From Microbacterium barkeri (GTDB lineage Bacteria; Actinomycetota; Actinomycetes; Actinomycetales; Microbacteriaceae): DNA of 64,000 bases. This document shows, one piece after another, positions 9,026-17,568 of the stretch (position 1 is the first letter of the stretch; every line of letters begins with the position of its first letter). The position numbers and the translations under genes are program-made. The notes under the pieces were generated by a model, which was not told where the DNA came from, did not search any database, and saw only the letters and a list, made by a program, of their open reading frames with translations. Where the stretch lies: positions 1-64,000 of the forward strand of contig NZ_BSEJ01000017.1 of NCBI RefSeq assembly GCF_027921765.1. The letters are read 5' to 3'.

Positions 9026-9661
9026 ATGATCAGGGTCGTGCTCGTGGATGACCAGGCGCTGTTCCGCGCCGGGATCCGGATGGTCGTGGCGTCGCAGCCC
9101 GACCTCGAGGTCGTCGGCGAGGCGGGCGACGGGCAGGAGGCGATCGCCGTCGTGCGGGCGACCCGTCCTGATGTCGTCCTCATGGACATCCGCATGCCCG
9201 TCATGGACGGCCTCGCCGCGACCTCGCACCTCCTCGCCGAGCCCGACCCGCCCAAGGTCGTCATGCTCACGACATTCGACCTCGACGAGGCCGCCGCGCG
9301 CGCGATCCGGGAAGGGGCGAGCGGCTTCCTGCTGAAGGACGCCGACCCCGAGTTCCTCCTCGCGGCGATCCGCACCGTCCATGCCGGGTCGTCGGTCATC
9401 GCGGCATCCGCGACACGGGAGCTCTTCGCGCACTTCGCGGAGGCGCCGCGGCCGGCGCCGCCCGCGTTCGGCGAGCTGACCGACCGCGAGAAGGAGATCT
9501 TCGCGCTCGCCGCCCGCGGGCTCAGCAACGCCGAGATCGCCCAGCGCGAGTTCCTCAGCGAGGCGACCGTGAAGACGCACATCAGCCGCATCCTCACGAA
9601 GCTCGCCCTGCGCGACCGCGTGCAGCTCGTCGTCTTCGCGTTCGAGCACGGCCTGGCCTGA
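9026..9661 (+). CDS. LuxR/NarL-family response regulator
   Basis: A 211-residue DNA-binding regulator. The receiver domain (1-120) has its phospho-acceptor Asp in [13 protein letters not shown] near residue 54 and the conserved Lys in FLLKDAD. The LuxR helix-turn-helix is [16 protein letters not shown] to [14 protein letters not shown] (about 150-200). The ribosome-binding site AAGGGGA lies 5 nt before the ATG. It is almost certainly the partner of the upstream kinase, although a palindromic repeat separates them. Target genes may include the ABC exporter at 10475, but that is only a neighbourhood guess. Confidence 0.9.
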   Translation: MIRVVLVDDQALFRAGIRMVVASQPDLEVVGEAGDGQEAIAVVRATRPDVVLMDIRMPVMDGLAATSHLLAEPDPPKVVMLTTFDLDEAAARAIREGASGFLLKDADPEFLLAAIRTVHAGSSVIAASATRELFAHFAEAPRPAPPAFGELTDREKEIFALAARGLSNAEIAQREFLSEATVKTHISRILTKLALRDRVQLVVFAFEHGLA

Positions 9662-9677
9662 GCATCACGGTCGCGGC

Positions 9678-9703
9678 TGCCGAGCTGCCGGCGCCGCTCG
9701 GCA
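9678..9703 (+). terminator. Hairpin after the response regulator
   Basis: An 8-bp stem (TGCCGAGC, 9678-9685, with GCTCGGCA, 9696-9703) and a 10-nt loop lie 16 nt past the regulator stop. No T-tract. Confidence 0.5.
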
Positions 9704-9720
9704 ACGACCTGCTCGACCCG

Positions 9721-9742
9721 TGCATGCGATAATGCATGCATG
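9721..9742 (+). promoter_or_regulatory. Palindromic operator on the leaderless vapB promoter
   Basis: TGCATGC (9721-9727) and TGCATGCA (9733-9740) flank GATAA. The hexamer GATAAT (9728-9733) is a good -10 and ends 6 nt before the ATG at 9740. Each TGCATGC(A) arm contains a GCATGC palindrome, so the antitoxin complex could cover promoter and start codon at once. Confidence 0.6.
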
Positions 9743-9997
9743 GTCGCCATCCAGATCCGCGACGTCCCCGAGGAGACGCGCGCCGCGCTCGCCGCGGAGG
9801 CGGCCGAGCGCGGGGTCTCACTCCAGGCGTACCTGCGGCGGGTCCTCGACGAGGAAGCGCGCAGGCACCGGAACGCGTCCTGGCTCGCCCAGATCCGCTC
9901 GCGAGTCGCCGGGCAGGAGACGCGCGCGTGGGAGGGCCCGTCGATGGCTGAGCTCATCAGGCGCGATCGCGAGCGCGACGAGCCGGGCTCGGCATGA
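9740..9997 (+). CDS. vapB: FitA/VapB-type antitoxin
   Basis: A small antitoxin of 85 residues. The N-terminal part, [18 protein letters not shown] to [10 protein letters not shown] (residues 4-45), is a ribbon-helix-helix fold of the FitA/CopG type that binds DNA. The charged C-terminal tail (about 50-85) should wrap the toxin. The start ATG overlaps a TGCATGC repeat, and the mRNA appears leaderless. It overlaps the toxin gene by 4 nt (ATGA). The pair probably represses itself through the operator at 9721-9742. Confidence 0.85.
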   Translation: MVAIQIRDVPEETRAALAAEAAERGVSLQAYLRRVLDEEARRHRNASWLAQIRSRVAGQETRAWEGPSMAELIRRDRERDEPGSA

Positions 9998-10389
9998 CGC
10001 TCGTGGTCGACGCCTCGGCGTTCGCTGACGTGATCGGCCGTTCTCCGAAGGCGCTGGCAGTCATCGATGTGCTCGCGACCGATCCGCACTGGGCCGTTCC
10101 GGAGCACCTGCGTCTCGAGGTCGTGAGCGCATTGCGAGGGCGGCTGCTCGGCGGGCACCTCTCCGCCGAGGATTTCCGCGAGGCCGTCTCCGAGGTGTCG
10201 CGCGCCGAACTCGATGTGCACGCGACCGGGCCTCTGCTGTCGCGGATCGTCGACCTCTCGCCGAACGCGAACCCCTACGACGCGGCGTACGTCGCTCTCG
10301 CGGAGCACCTCCAAGTGCCGCTCATCACGACCGACGCGAAGCTCGCACGCATCCCCGGCGTCGGCTGCGAGGTCCGCGTCATCTCCTGA
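9994..10389 (+). CDS. vapC: PIN-domain ribonuclease toxin
   Basis: A 131-residue PIN-domain protein, the usual length of VapC toxins, which cleave tRNA or rRNA when freed from antitoxin. Acidic active-site residues are visible: Asp in [11 protein letters not shown] near residue 6, a Glu in LRLEVVSAL, and Asp residues in [12 protein letters not shown] and [10 protein letters not shown] near 90-115. All expected catalytic positions are present, so it should be active. It is translationally coupled to the antitoxin. Confidence 0.88.
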   Translation: MTLVVDASAFADVIGRSPKALAVIDVLATDPHWAVPEHLRLEVVSALRGRLLGGHLSAEDFREAVSEVSRAELDVHATGPLLSRIVDLSPNANPYDAAYVALAEHLQVPLITTDAKLARIPGVGCEVRVIS

Positions 10390-10461
10390 GGCGCGCGGGA
10401 TCATCCTCGCGATGTAGCCGGATGAGCCGGGCGGGCGATGACCGCGACGGGGGTCGGTTCC

Positions 10462-10467
10462 TAGCGT
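10462..10467 (+). promoter_or_regulatory. -10 of the leaderless ABC-exporter mRNA
   Basis: TAGCGT ends 7 nt before the ATG at 10475. Confidence 0.5.
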
Positions 10468-10474
10468 CGTAGGC

Positions 10475-11272
10475 ATGGAGATCACGACCACCGACATGGG
10501 GCTCGCCGCGCGCGTGCAGCAGCTCACCAAGCAGTACGGCGCTGGCGAGAACGGCGTCCGTGCTCTCGACGGCGTCAGCGTCGGCATCCGACGCGGCCAG
10601 TTCACCGCCATCATGGGGCCGTCCGGCTCGGGAAAGTCCACGCTCATGCACATCATGGCGGGGCTCGACGCGCCGTCGAGCGGACGCGTCTGGATCGGCG
10701 ACACCGAGATCACGGGGATGCGCGACGAGGAGCTGACGATCCTCCGTCGGCGCCGCGTGGGATTCGTCTTCCAGGCGTTCAACCTCGTGCCGACGCTCGA
10801 CGTGCAGGCCAACATCCAGCTCCCGTTCGACCTGGATGGCCGCAAGCCGTCGAGCGCCGAGCGCGCGCGCATCGACGGGCTCATCGAGACGCTCGGCCTC
10901 GCGCCGCGCCTGCGCCACAAGCCGCACGAGCTGAGCGGCGGGCAGCAGCAGCGCGTCGCGATCGCGCGGGCGCTCGCGACGGCTCCCGACCTGCTCTTCG
11001 CCGACGAGCCCACCGGCAACCTCGACTCCCGCACGGGGCGCGAGGTGCTCGCCCTCCTCGCCGCCGCGAGCCGCGAGCACGGCCAGAGCATCGCGATGGT
11101 GACGCACGATCCGTTCGCCGCGAGCTACGCCGACCGCGTGCTCTTCCTCGGCGACGGCCGCATCGTCGCCGACAAGCCGCGGCAGACGCCCGAGCAGATC
11201 TCGGTGCACATGCTCGCGGCGGAGACCGCTCCCGCGACGTCGGCCATCCCCACGGCGGGAGCCGCGCGATGA
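10475..11272 (+). CDS. ABC transporter ATP-binding protein, MacB/LolD type
   Basis: A 265-residue ATPase. Walker A is GPSGSGKST near residue 49, the Q-loop is FVFQAFN, the signature is [15 protein letters not shown], Walker B is [12 protein letters not shown], and the switch His is in MVTHD. The TGNLD after Walker B is typical of the MacB/LolD/FtsE group, which works with FtsX-like permeases. Its stop overlaps the permease start by 4 nt. Such pairs export peptides, lipids or antibiotics, or act as mechanotransmission pumps; the cargo cannot be named here. Confidence 0.92.
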   Translation: MEITTTDMGLAARVQQLTKQYGAGENGVRALDGVSVGIRRGQFTAIMGPSGSGKSTLMHIMAGLDAPSSGRVWIGDTEITGMRDEELTILRRRRVGFVFQAFNLVPTLDVQANIQLPFDLDGRKPSSAERARIDGLIETLGLAPRLRHKPHELSGGQQQRVAIARALATAPDLLFADEPTGNLDSRTGREVLALLAAASREHGQSIAMVTHDPFAASYADRVLFLGDGRIVADKPRQTPEQISVHMLAAETAPATSAIPTAGAAR

Positions 11273-12735
11273 CCGCGGTCGCCGCGGCACCTGCCCGGAC
11301 GGCCGCAGTCCGGCCATCCGCTCGGCTCGCCTTCCTGCGCGAGCGCGGCATGGGCGCGAGCGTGCTCGTCGCCGCGCTGTCGGCGGCGTTCGGCGTGACC
11401 CTCGTGACGACGACCGGCTACATCGGCGCCGTCCTGCAGAACGACCCGTACATCGGCGACTCCGAGACGCTCGCGATCGTCGTCGCCATCCTCAGCGTGC
11501 TCCTCACCGCGGTCGCGATGTACGTCGCCGCGGTCGTGACGGCCAACACGTTCTCGACGATCGTCGCGGGTCGCGTGCGCCGGATCGCCCTCATGCGCCT
11601 CATCGGCGCGTCCGCGCGCTCGCAGCGCTCCGAGGTCGGCCGCCAGGGTCTCGTCGTCGGGGCGATCGGCGCCCTCATCGGGCTGGCTGCGGGCGTGGGG
11701 CTCTCCTACGCGGGAACGGCGCTGGGCGATCGGCTGCTCGGCGTCGCAGGGCACGGCTACGTCGTCGCGCAGCCCGTGCTCGTGCTCCCCGCGGCGATCG
11801 TCGTGCTCACGACGTGGGCGGCCGCGTGGGTCGGCTCGCGTCGCGTGCTCACCGTCACGCCGCTCCAGGCGCTCGGCGGCTCCGTCGAGCGGACGCACGA
11901 CGCGGTCTCGCAGCGCCCCGCGCGCAACGTGCTCGCGATCGTGCTCTTCGCGATCGGCGCCGTGCTCCTCGGGGTCGGCGTCGTGGGCGGCTTCGTGACG
12001 CCGCTCGGCGTCCTCCCGGCCTTCGCGGGCGGGCTCCTCTCGTTCACGGGACTCGTCCTCGGCGCGACGACGGTCATGCCCCCCGTGCTCCGGATGGTCG
12101 GGCGCTGGTTCGGCAGGTCCGCGACCGCGGTGCTCGCGTCGGAGAACGCACTGCGTCATCCGGAGCGCTCGAGCCGCATGTCGATCGGCGTGGTCATGGG
12201 CGTGACGCTCGTGACGATGTTCGCCGTCGCGACCGAGACCGCCAAGGCGGTGCTCACGGCGAATGCGGGCGGCGCGCTCGACAGCGAGTTCTCGGTGATC
12301 ATGGACACCTTCGCGAACATCATGATGGGCCTCGTCGCGGTGTCGGCGGTCATCGCCGCGGTCGGCCTCGTGAACCTCCTCACGATCGGCGTCGTGCAGC
12401 GGCGCCGCGAGCTCGGGCTGCTGCGCTCGCTCGGCCTCTCCGGGCGCCAGGTGCGCGCGATGGTGCTCCTCGAGGCGACGCACATCACGCTCGCCTCGCT
12501 CGTCACGGGCCTCGTGCTCGGGATCGCCTACGGATGGGCCGGGGCGCAGTCGCTGCTCGGGTCGGTGCCGGCGTATCCCGGCGGCCCGGCCGGCTCGCTC
12601 GTCCTGCCCGCTGTGCCGTGGGCGCCCGTGCTCGCGATCGTCGCCGCGATGGCCGTGCTCACCGTGGTCGCGGCGGTCACGCCGACGCGACTGGCCACGA
12701 GCATCGCACCCGTCGAGGCGCTGGCCGCCGACTGA
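11269..12735 (+). CDS. ABC transporter permease, FtsX-like
   Basis: A 488-residue inner-membrane protein that pairs with the ATPase just upstream. It carries two FtsX-like membrane units with hydrophobic segments near residues 25-45, 65-95, 125-150, 165-185, 215-275 and 345-470. A typical FtsX-domain motif, QRRRELGLLRSLGLSGRQVRAM, begins near residue 377 (first 20 residues QRRRELGLLRSLGLSGRQVR). Four-nt overlap with the ATPase gene. The next gene is convergent after only 7 nt. Confidence 0.9.
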   Translation: MTAVAAAPARTAAVRPSARLAFLRERGMGASVLVAALSAAFGVTLVTTTGYIGAVLQNDPYIGDSETLAIVVAILSVLLTAVAMYVAAVVTANTFSTIVAGRVRRIALMRLIGASARSQRSEVGRQGLVVGAIGALIGLAAGVGLSYAGTALGDRLLGVAGHGYVVAQPVLVLPAAIVVLTTWAAAWVGSRRVLTVTPLQALGGSVERTHDAVSQRPARNVLAIVLFAIGAVLLGVGVVGGFVTPLGVLPAFAGGLLSFTGLVLGATTVMPPVLRMVGRWFGRSATAVLASENALRHPERSSRMSIGVVMGVTLVTMFAVATETAKAVLTANAGGALDSEFSVIMDTFANIMMGLVAVSAVIAAVGLVNLLTIGVVQRRRELGLLRSLGLSGRQVRAMVLLEATHITLASLVTGLVLGIAYGWAGAQSLLGSVPAYPGGPAGSLVLPAVPWAPVLAIVAAMAVLTVVAAVTPTRLATSIAPVEALAAD

Positions 12736-12742
12736 CAGGAGC

Positions 12743-13243
12743 TCAGCCGGCCTCGGCCGCGTCCGCCTCCGGATCGAACGCCCACGTGCGGGCGAGCTTC
12801 CGCAGGCGGACGCCGCGCACCTGCCACATCGCCCACAGCGGCAGCCAGAGCAGGGGAGCGGTCGGCCCGCCGATCGTGAGCCGCTCGCGCCACAGCGTCC
12901 GGCCATCCGCCGTCGCCGAGACCGCCATCTGGTGGTCCCAGACGTCGAGCGAGCCGAGCGGACCGGTGAGCGGCATCCCCACGTCGCGGAGGATGCGGAC
13001 GGCGCCGCCCTCCTTCTCGCGGTCGACGGTCGCGATGAGCTGAGAGCCGAGCGGGATGGCCCCCGTGTCGAGCTGGACCGCCGCGTCCGACCCCGACTCC
13101 CACTGGAGCGGCATCGGATCGGCGCCGAGCGGCCGCATGCGCACGATCGGGCCGTAGAGCTCCGCGAGCACGGCGGGCGAGTGCAGCGCGCGCCAGGCGG
13201 CGTCGGCGTCGCAGTCGAGGACGAGCTTCTGCAGGATCCGCAT
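12743..13243 (-). CDS. SRPBCC/START-like domain protein
   Basis: A 166-residue protein with the pattern MRILQKLVLDCDADAAWRAL, then a WRERLTIGGPTAPLLWLPLW stretch. It resembles SRPBCC (START-like) ligand-binding proteins, often annotated as hypothetical in Microbacteriaceae. No signal peptide. It sits convergent to the exporter and 27 nt downstream of an acetyltransferase on the same strand. GACACT lies 5 nt before the ATG and could be a leaderless -10, less convincing than the others. Substrate unknown. Confidence 0.7.
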   Translation of the reverse strand: MRILQKLVLDCDADAAWRALHSPAVLAELYGPIVRMRPLGADPMPLQWESGSDAAVQLDTGAIPLGSQLIATVDREKEGGAVRILRDVGMPLTGPLGSLDVWDHQMAVSATADGRTLWRERLTIGGPTAPLLWLPLWAMWQVRGVRLRKLARTWAFDPEADAAEAG

Positions 13244-13269
13244 GCTCCAGTGTCGCACCGGGCGGGGGC

Positions 13270-13776
13270 TCACGCGCGGGACGACTCCCTGGCCATCCGC
13301 AGCTCGGGGAGGGGCGTGCCGTCGGCCGCGTCCTCGACGCGCTCGACGCCGTCGAGCGCGAAGCCGTGCTTCTCGTAGAAGCGGATGGCCCGGGCGTTGC
13401 CCGCGAGCACCCACAGGTAGGCGGGGCGGTCGCCGATCGCCTCGCGGATCAGCGCGTCGGCGACGCCCGAGCCGTGGCGATCGGGGTCGAGGTAGAGCGC
13501 GTACAGCTCCCGCTCGGCGGGCGGCTCGGGATCGCGGGCCGGGCCCGACGACGCGAACCCCAGCACGCGTGGCCCCTCGAGCGCGATCCATGTCGGATTG
13601 CGGTTCTGCCGGAGGATGCGCTCCCACCGCCGAGCCCGTGCGGGCACCGACAGACGCGAGAGCGTCTCGGCCGGCAGGAGGTGAGCGTAGGCGATGCGCC
13701 AGGTGCGGATGTGCACCTCCGCGAGCCCTCGGGCGTCGTCGGGTCGCGCTCGCCGGATCTCGATCGTCGTCTCCAC
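13270..13776 (-). CDS. GNAT-family N-acetyltransferase
   Basis: About 168 residues with the GNAT fold: IEIRRARPDDARGLAEVHIRT (first strand and helix; shown in part, IEIRRARPDDARGLAEVHIR), ELYALYLDPDRHGSGVADAL (acetyl-CoA loop) and NARAIRFYEKHGF (family C-terminal motif). The GTG at 13776 is chosen because CATCGT lies 6 nt upstream. An in-frame ATG at 13794 would overlap that hexamer. The acceptor substrate is unknown. Confidence 0.8.
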   Translation of the reverse strand: METTIEIRRARPDDARGLAEVHIRTWRIAYAHLLPAETLSRLSVPARARRWERILRQNRNPTWIALEGPRVLGFASSGPARDPEPPAERELYALYLDPDRHGSGVADALIREAIGDRPAYLWVLAGNARAIRFYEKHGFALDGVERVEDAADGTPLPELRMARESSRA

Positions 13777-13782
13777 CTCAGC

Positions 13783-13788
13783 ACGATG
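13783..13788 (-). promoter_or_regulatory. -10 candidate, leaderless acetyltransferase
   Basis: CATCGT on the minus strand ends 6 nt before the GTG at 13776. Confidence 0.4.
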
Positions 13789-13843
13789 CCGCATCCGGCG
13801 ACGCCCGCGCCAGGGGCTTGCGCCGAGCACTCGGACGGTCGGG

Positions 13844-13849
13844 GAGAAT
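13844..13849 (+). promoter_or_regulatory. -10 candidate, leaderless comB-like gene
   Basis: GAGAAT ends 6 nt before the ATG at 13856. Confidence 0.45.
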
Positions 13850-13855
13850 CGAGGG

Positions 13856-14488
13856 ATGGCCTCCGCGTTCGATCAGTCCTCGTATCAGGTGCGCTTCGAC
13901 TGGGGAGTCGACGGGCTGCGGCGCCTCGCGCCCGCCGACGTCGTGATCGTGGTCGATGTCATCCGCTTCACCTCGAACGTCGCCGCCGCGGTCGCTCGCG
14001 GCGAGCAGGTCGCGCTGGCCGACGCGCACGCCGTCTCGATCAACGGCGCCGCGGTCGCGCAGGCCGCCGCTGGGCTGGAGCACGCACCGGTCGTGCTCGC
14101 CGGGGCGCTGCGCAACGCGGCGGCCGTCGGCCGCGCCGTGCTCGCCGAGCAGGAGCGCCGCGGCGCCCGAACGAGCATCGCCGTCATCGCGGCGGGCGAG
14201 AGGGATGGCGCCGGGCTGCGGTTCGCGGTCGAGGACCAGCTCGGCGCGGGCGCCGTGATCGCCGCACTGTCGGACCTCGGCATCGACCACTCCTCGCCCG
14301 AGGCCGTGGTGCCGGCCGAGTCGTTCCGGGCGCTCCGTCGCGCGGTGAAGCACCTGCTGACCGCGAGCGGCTCGGGCCGCGAGCTTGACGGCGACCCACG
14401 GCACGCCGACGTGAAGCCCGCCGCCGCGATCGACGACCTCGACATCGTGCCCGTGCTGCGGGACGGGGTGTTCACGGCCCTGGACTGA
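13856..14488 (+). CDS. 2-phosphosulfolactate phosphatase family (ComB-like)
   Basis: A 210-residue protein with the ComB-family strand VVIVVDVIRFTSNVAAAVARG (first part VVIVVDVIRFTSNVAAAVA), the AAGERDG motif and the VEDQLGAGAVIAAL segment, in family order and near family length (about 220-240). The founding enzyme dephosphorylates 2-phosphosulfolactate in coenzyme M synthesis. Actinobacteria do not make coenzyme M, so the true substrate is probably another phosphorylated acid. The leaderless-type start is at 13856; upstream in-frame ATGs are in the divergent gene. Confidence 0.75.
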   Translation: MASAFDQSSYQVRFDWGVDGLRRLAPADVVIVVDVIRFTSNVAAAVARGEQVALADAHAVSINGAAVAQAAAGLEHAPVVLAGALRNAAAVGRAVLAEQERRGARTSIAVIAAGERDGAGLRFAVEDQLGAGAVIAALSDLGIDHSSPEAVVPAESFRALRRAVKHLLTASGSGRELDGDPRHADVKPAAAIDDLDIVPVLRDGVFTALD

Positions 14489-14504
14489 GGGGCGCGGCCC
14501 TGTT

Positions 14505-14558
14505 CAGGTCGCAGTTTTGGCCGCTATTCGGCCGTTTGGGGACGGTTACTGCGACCTG
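14505..14558. repeat. Family B palindrome, copy 1
   Basis: 54 bp bounded by CAGGTCGCAG and CTGCGACCTG, with an inner GCTATTCGGCCGTTTG core. One of five exact 54-bp copies in the window (others at 14587, 58957, 59030, 59104). Confidence 0.8.
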
Positions 14559-14586
14559 GGCGGGGTGGCGGGGTCGGGGCCCTATT

Positions 14587-14640
14587 CAGGTCGCAGTTTT
14601 GGCCGCTATTCGGCCGTTTGAGGACGGTAACTGCGCCCTA
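14587..14640. repeat. Family B palindrome, copy 2, ending at the IS boundary
   Basis: 54 bp, nearly identical to copy 1 over its first 49 bp. The last five bases (cccta) differ from the usual acctg, exactly where the IS5-type element begins. Confidence 0.75.
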
Positions 14641-15565
14641 GGGCGTGTTGCTAAAGGGGTGTCGGTGGCGCGCGGGTGACGCTTGAAGCGTGTCGCGTAC
14701 TGAGATCTCCGATGAGGCCTGGGCTGTGATCGGCCCACTGTTCCCGGTCGCGAAGGCGACGGGCCGACCGCCGGTGGACCGGCGTGCAGTGGTCGAGGCG
14801 ACCGCATGGCGTTACCGGACCGGGGCTCCGTGGCGGGATGTGCCGGAGCGGTTCGGGAACTGGAACACGATCTACAAGAACTTCAACCGCTGGTCGGAGC
14901 AGGGCGTGTGGGCGCGGGTGCTCGAGAAGGTCCAGTCGCTGACGCATCTGCGCGGCGAGCTCGACTGGATGGCCTCGATCGACTCGACGATCGTGCGCGT
15001 GCATCAGCACGGCGCGACCCTGAAGCGGGACACAGGGGGCCGGGTCGAACTACAAGAAGTTCGGGGCCGAGCCTCCTGATCACGCGATCGGCCGCTCCCG
15101 CGGCGGGCTGACGACGAAGAATCACCTGGTCCGCGACGGGAAAGGCCGCGCGCTCGCGTTCGTGCTGACCCCGGGCAGGCCACGGACACGAGCATGCTGA
15201 ATGACACGCTCTCCGAGATCCGCGTGGCCGGGCACACCGGCAGGCCGAGATCGCGACCGGATCGGGTGCTCGCCGATAAGGGCTACCCGTCGAAGGCGAA
15301 CCGGGCCTGGCTGCGCGAACGAGGCATCGCCACGATGATCCCCGAACGCGACGACCAGATCGCCCACCGCCGCAAACGGCCAGGCCGGCCCATCGACTTC
15401 GGGCGCGAGCAGAAGGAACGTTACAAGCGCCGCAACGTCGTTGAGCGCTGCTTCAACAAGCTCAAGCAGTGGCGCGGCATCGCGATGCGCTCAGACAAGA
15501 CCGCCCGGAACTATCACGCCGCCATCTGCCTCGCCGCGACCCTCCAATGGGTTTAGCAACACGGC
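14641..15565 (+). mobile_element. IS5-type insertion sequence (degenerate)
   Basis: About 925 bp bounded by inverted ends GGGCGTGTTGCTAAA (14641-14655) and, on the other strand, GCCGTGTTGCTAAA (15552-15565). A candidate 3-bp target duplication CTA occurs at 14638-14640 and 15566-15568. It carries one transposase reading interrupted twice. It inserted at the end of a family B palindrome and beside an IS256-type fragment. Confidence 0.8.
14690..15556 (+). pseudogene. IS5-family transposase with two frameshifts
   Basis: Read in three pieces: an N-terminal DUF4096-like domain (ISDEAWAVIGPLFP, WRYRTGAPWRDVPERFGNWN) and the first Asp in MASIDSTIVRVHQHG; a middle piece with NYKKFGAEPPDHAIGRSRGG; and a C-terminal piece with LADKGYPSKANRAWLRERG, RRNVVERCFNKLKQWRGIA and the catalytic Glu. 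One extra base near 15036-15045 shifts the frame. One missing base near 15173-15176 restores it. Some IS5 relatives use frameshifting, but two compensating changes far from any slippery run suggest decay or sequence error. Confidence 0.8.
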
Positions 15566-16041
15566 CTACTGCAAGGTCCGCATCGACCACCGCGTCGTCT
15601 CCCAAGCCGTTGTCGTCGCGATCGGTGTCGCCGCCGATGGCCGCAGGGTCGTGCTCGGCTTCGACGTCGGTGACAGCGAGACCGAACAGTTCTGGAAGCA
15701 GTTCCTGCGCTCGTTGAAGACCCGGGGGCTTTCCGGGATGAAGCTGGTGATCTCCGACGCCCACGCGGGGCTGAAGAAGGCTGCAGCGACGGTGTTGCAG
15801 GGCGCGGCCTGGCAACGCTGCCGCGTCCATTTCATGCGCAACGTCCTCACTGCCCTGCCAAAGGGCCGTCAGGAGATGGTCGCCAGCGTGATCCGCACGA
15901 TCTTCGCCCAGCCCGACGCCGAGCACATCGACGCCCAGTTCGACGAGGTGCAGCGCATGATCGAGCGCGTCCACCCCAAGACCGCCGGCATGCTCGCCGA
16001 CGCCCGCGACGACATCCTCGCGTTCAAAGCGTTCCCTGCCC
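15566..16041 (+). pseudogene. IS256-family transposase fragment
   Basis: An in-frame stretch of about 158 residues resembling the central part of mutator-type transposases: VVIGVAADGRR-like strand, VGDSETEQFWKQFLRSLKTR, LVISDAHAGLKKAA (second catalytic Asp) and WQRCRVHFMRN. Both ends are missing. The left is cut by the IS5-type element and the right stops 15 nt from the FGGY kinase stop codon. The sequence differs from the IS256-type element at 62530, so it is a different IS. Confidence 0.8.
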
Positions 16042-16056
16042 GCCGTGCCCCTCCCC

Positions 16057-17529
16057 TCACCGTCGCGCGAGGGCGCGCATCGTCGGCGCCGTCGCGCCGG
16101 CGAGATCCCGCCACAAGCCGTAGGCCTCGTCGTATCGTTCGACGAGAGGGGGCACGGGATCGATCGTGTCGCCCGCGCGCACCACCTCGAGCGCCTCCGG
16201 CCAGGCCGCGAACGATCCCGCTCCCATCCCGGCCGCGAAGGCGGCGCCGAGCGACGCACCCGGGTGGTCACGCACCGTGCGCAGCGGCGTCGCCAGCACC
16301 GAAGCGTGAATCTGCTTCCACAACAGCGAGGTCGCACCACCGTTGGTCACTGTCGCCGATGTCAGCGCCACCCCGCGCGAACGCAGCACCTCGGCGTTGT
16401 GACGGAAGCCGAAGGCGATGCCCTCCAGCGCGCACCGATACACGTCCGCCCCATCGTGACCGAGATGCAGGCCCGCGAACACACCCCGCACGTCCGGGTC
16501 GTTCAGCGGGCTCTTCTCGCCGAGGAAATACGGCAGGCAGAGGATCTCCGCGGCCTGCCGCTCGGCTGCCACCGCATCCATCGACCGCAGATCGTCGATG
16601 CGCAACACCGACTGCACCCACCGCACCAGGCTGCCGCTCGTCGCCATGCACCCGTTCGGCAGCCACAGCCCGGGAACAGTATGCGCATCGAGGAAGAACC
16701 GCTCATCGACCACTGGCGCATCCGTGACGGCGAGGATGTCTCCCGCGCCGCCGAGCTTCACCAGCCAGTCCCCCGCCGCGGCGAGTCCTGCACTGTACGC
16801 CGAGAGCACGTGGTCCGCCCCGCCCACCACGAGCGGGACGCCCGCCGGTAGCCCGACCCGGTCGGCGACCGCCGCACTCAGCCCTCCCACGACCTCCCCG
16901 GAGACTCGCACGGGCGCGAGCCGATCGGCGAGCCCCGGAACCGCCTCGGCCATCGGGGCGAACACCGCGCCGTCGAGATCGAACAGCCCCGACTCGAGCG
17001 CCCAGTTCGCCTCCACGTGCAGCGCAGCGCCGAGCTGCATCAGCACCCAGTCGTACGAGCCGACGAGTGCACGGGTACGACCCCACGAGTCCGGCTCGTT
17101 CGCCGCGACCCACATCGCCTTCGGCGCCACCGACTGCTGGCTCGGAACCGACCCGGTCGACGCCAGCGCGCCCGCATCCGCGGTCTCGTCCGCCAGCATC
17201 CGCACCTCGTCCCTCGCGCGCGCGTCGTTCTGCAGGATCGCAGGACGCACCGGCTGCCCGTCCTCGTCGACGAAGACGAGGGACGGCACCATCCCGGTCG
17301 TCGCGATCGCGCCGACCGCACGCCCGCCGGCGCGAGACACCACCTCCGTCAACGCGGACAGCACGTTCTCGCGCCACTGCGCCGGGTCCGCCTCCGCCCA
17401 CCCCGGATGCGGCGAGCCGAGCCGGTTCGCCCGGGTGGCCTGCGCGACCACCCCCACGCCGGGGTCGACCAGCACCACCTTCACCCCGGTCGTGCCGATG
17501 TCGATCCCGACGAGCAGGCGCTCCGTCAT
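16057..17529 (-). CDS. FGGY-family carbohydrate kinase
   Basis: A 490-residue sugar kinase. The N-terminal ATPase motif VGIDIGTTGVKVVLVD is at residues 6-21, a conserved Asp is in VVGGADHVLSAYSAG near residue 240, and the second ATPase half has NGGATSLLWKQIHASVL. Length and order fit the xylulokinase/gluconokinase/ribulokinase family. The preceding genes import and deaminate what looks like a nucleoside, so the substrate may be the freed pentose or a derivative. This is inference. It is the last gene of the eight-gene accessory operon, 39 nt after the btpA-like gene, with transposon debris directly beyond its stop. Confidence 0.88.
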   Translation of the reverse strand: MTERLLVGIDIGTTGVKVVLVDPGVGVVAQATRANRLGSPHPGWAEADPAQWRENVLSALTEVVSRAGGRAVGAIATTGMVPSLVFVDEDGQPVRPAILQNDARARDEVRMLADETADAGALASTGSVPSQQSVAPKAMWVAANEPDSWGRTRALVGSYDWVLMQLGAALHVEANWALESGLFDLDGAVFAPMAEAVPGLADRLAPVRVSGEVVGGLSAAVADRVGLPAGVPLVVGGADHVLSAYSAGLAAAGDWLVKLGGAGDILAVTDAPVVDERFFLDAHTVPGLWLPNGCMATSGSLVRWVQSVLRIDDLRSMDAVAAERQAAEILCLPYFLGEKSPLNDPDVRGVFAGLHLGHDGADVYRCALEGIAFGFRHNAEVLRSRGVALTSATVTNGGATSLLWKQIHASVLATPLRTVRDHPGASLGAAFAAGMGAGSFAAWPEALEVVRAGDTIDPVPPLVERYDEAYGLWRDLAGATAPTMRALARR

Positions 17530-17568
17530 CCGTTCTCCCGTTCCATCCGCTGCGCGTTCCGCCGCACT

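Noticed and set aside
7546..11091. A 1181-codon minus-strand frame across the kinase, regulator, vapBC and ABC genes
   Set aside because: Arg/Ala/Ser-rich, no domains, antisense to five well-supported genes.
14690..15556. Programmed frameshifting in the IS5 transposase
   Set aside because: No slippery heptamer at either site and two shifts of opposite sign; decay or error is simpler.
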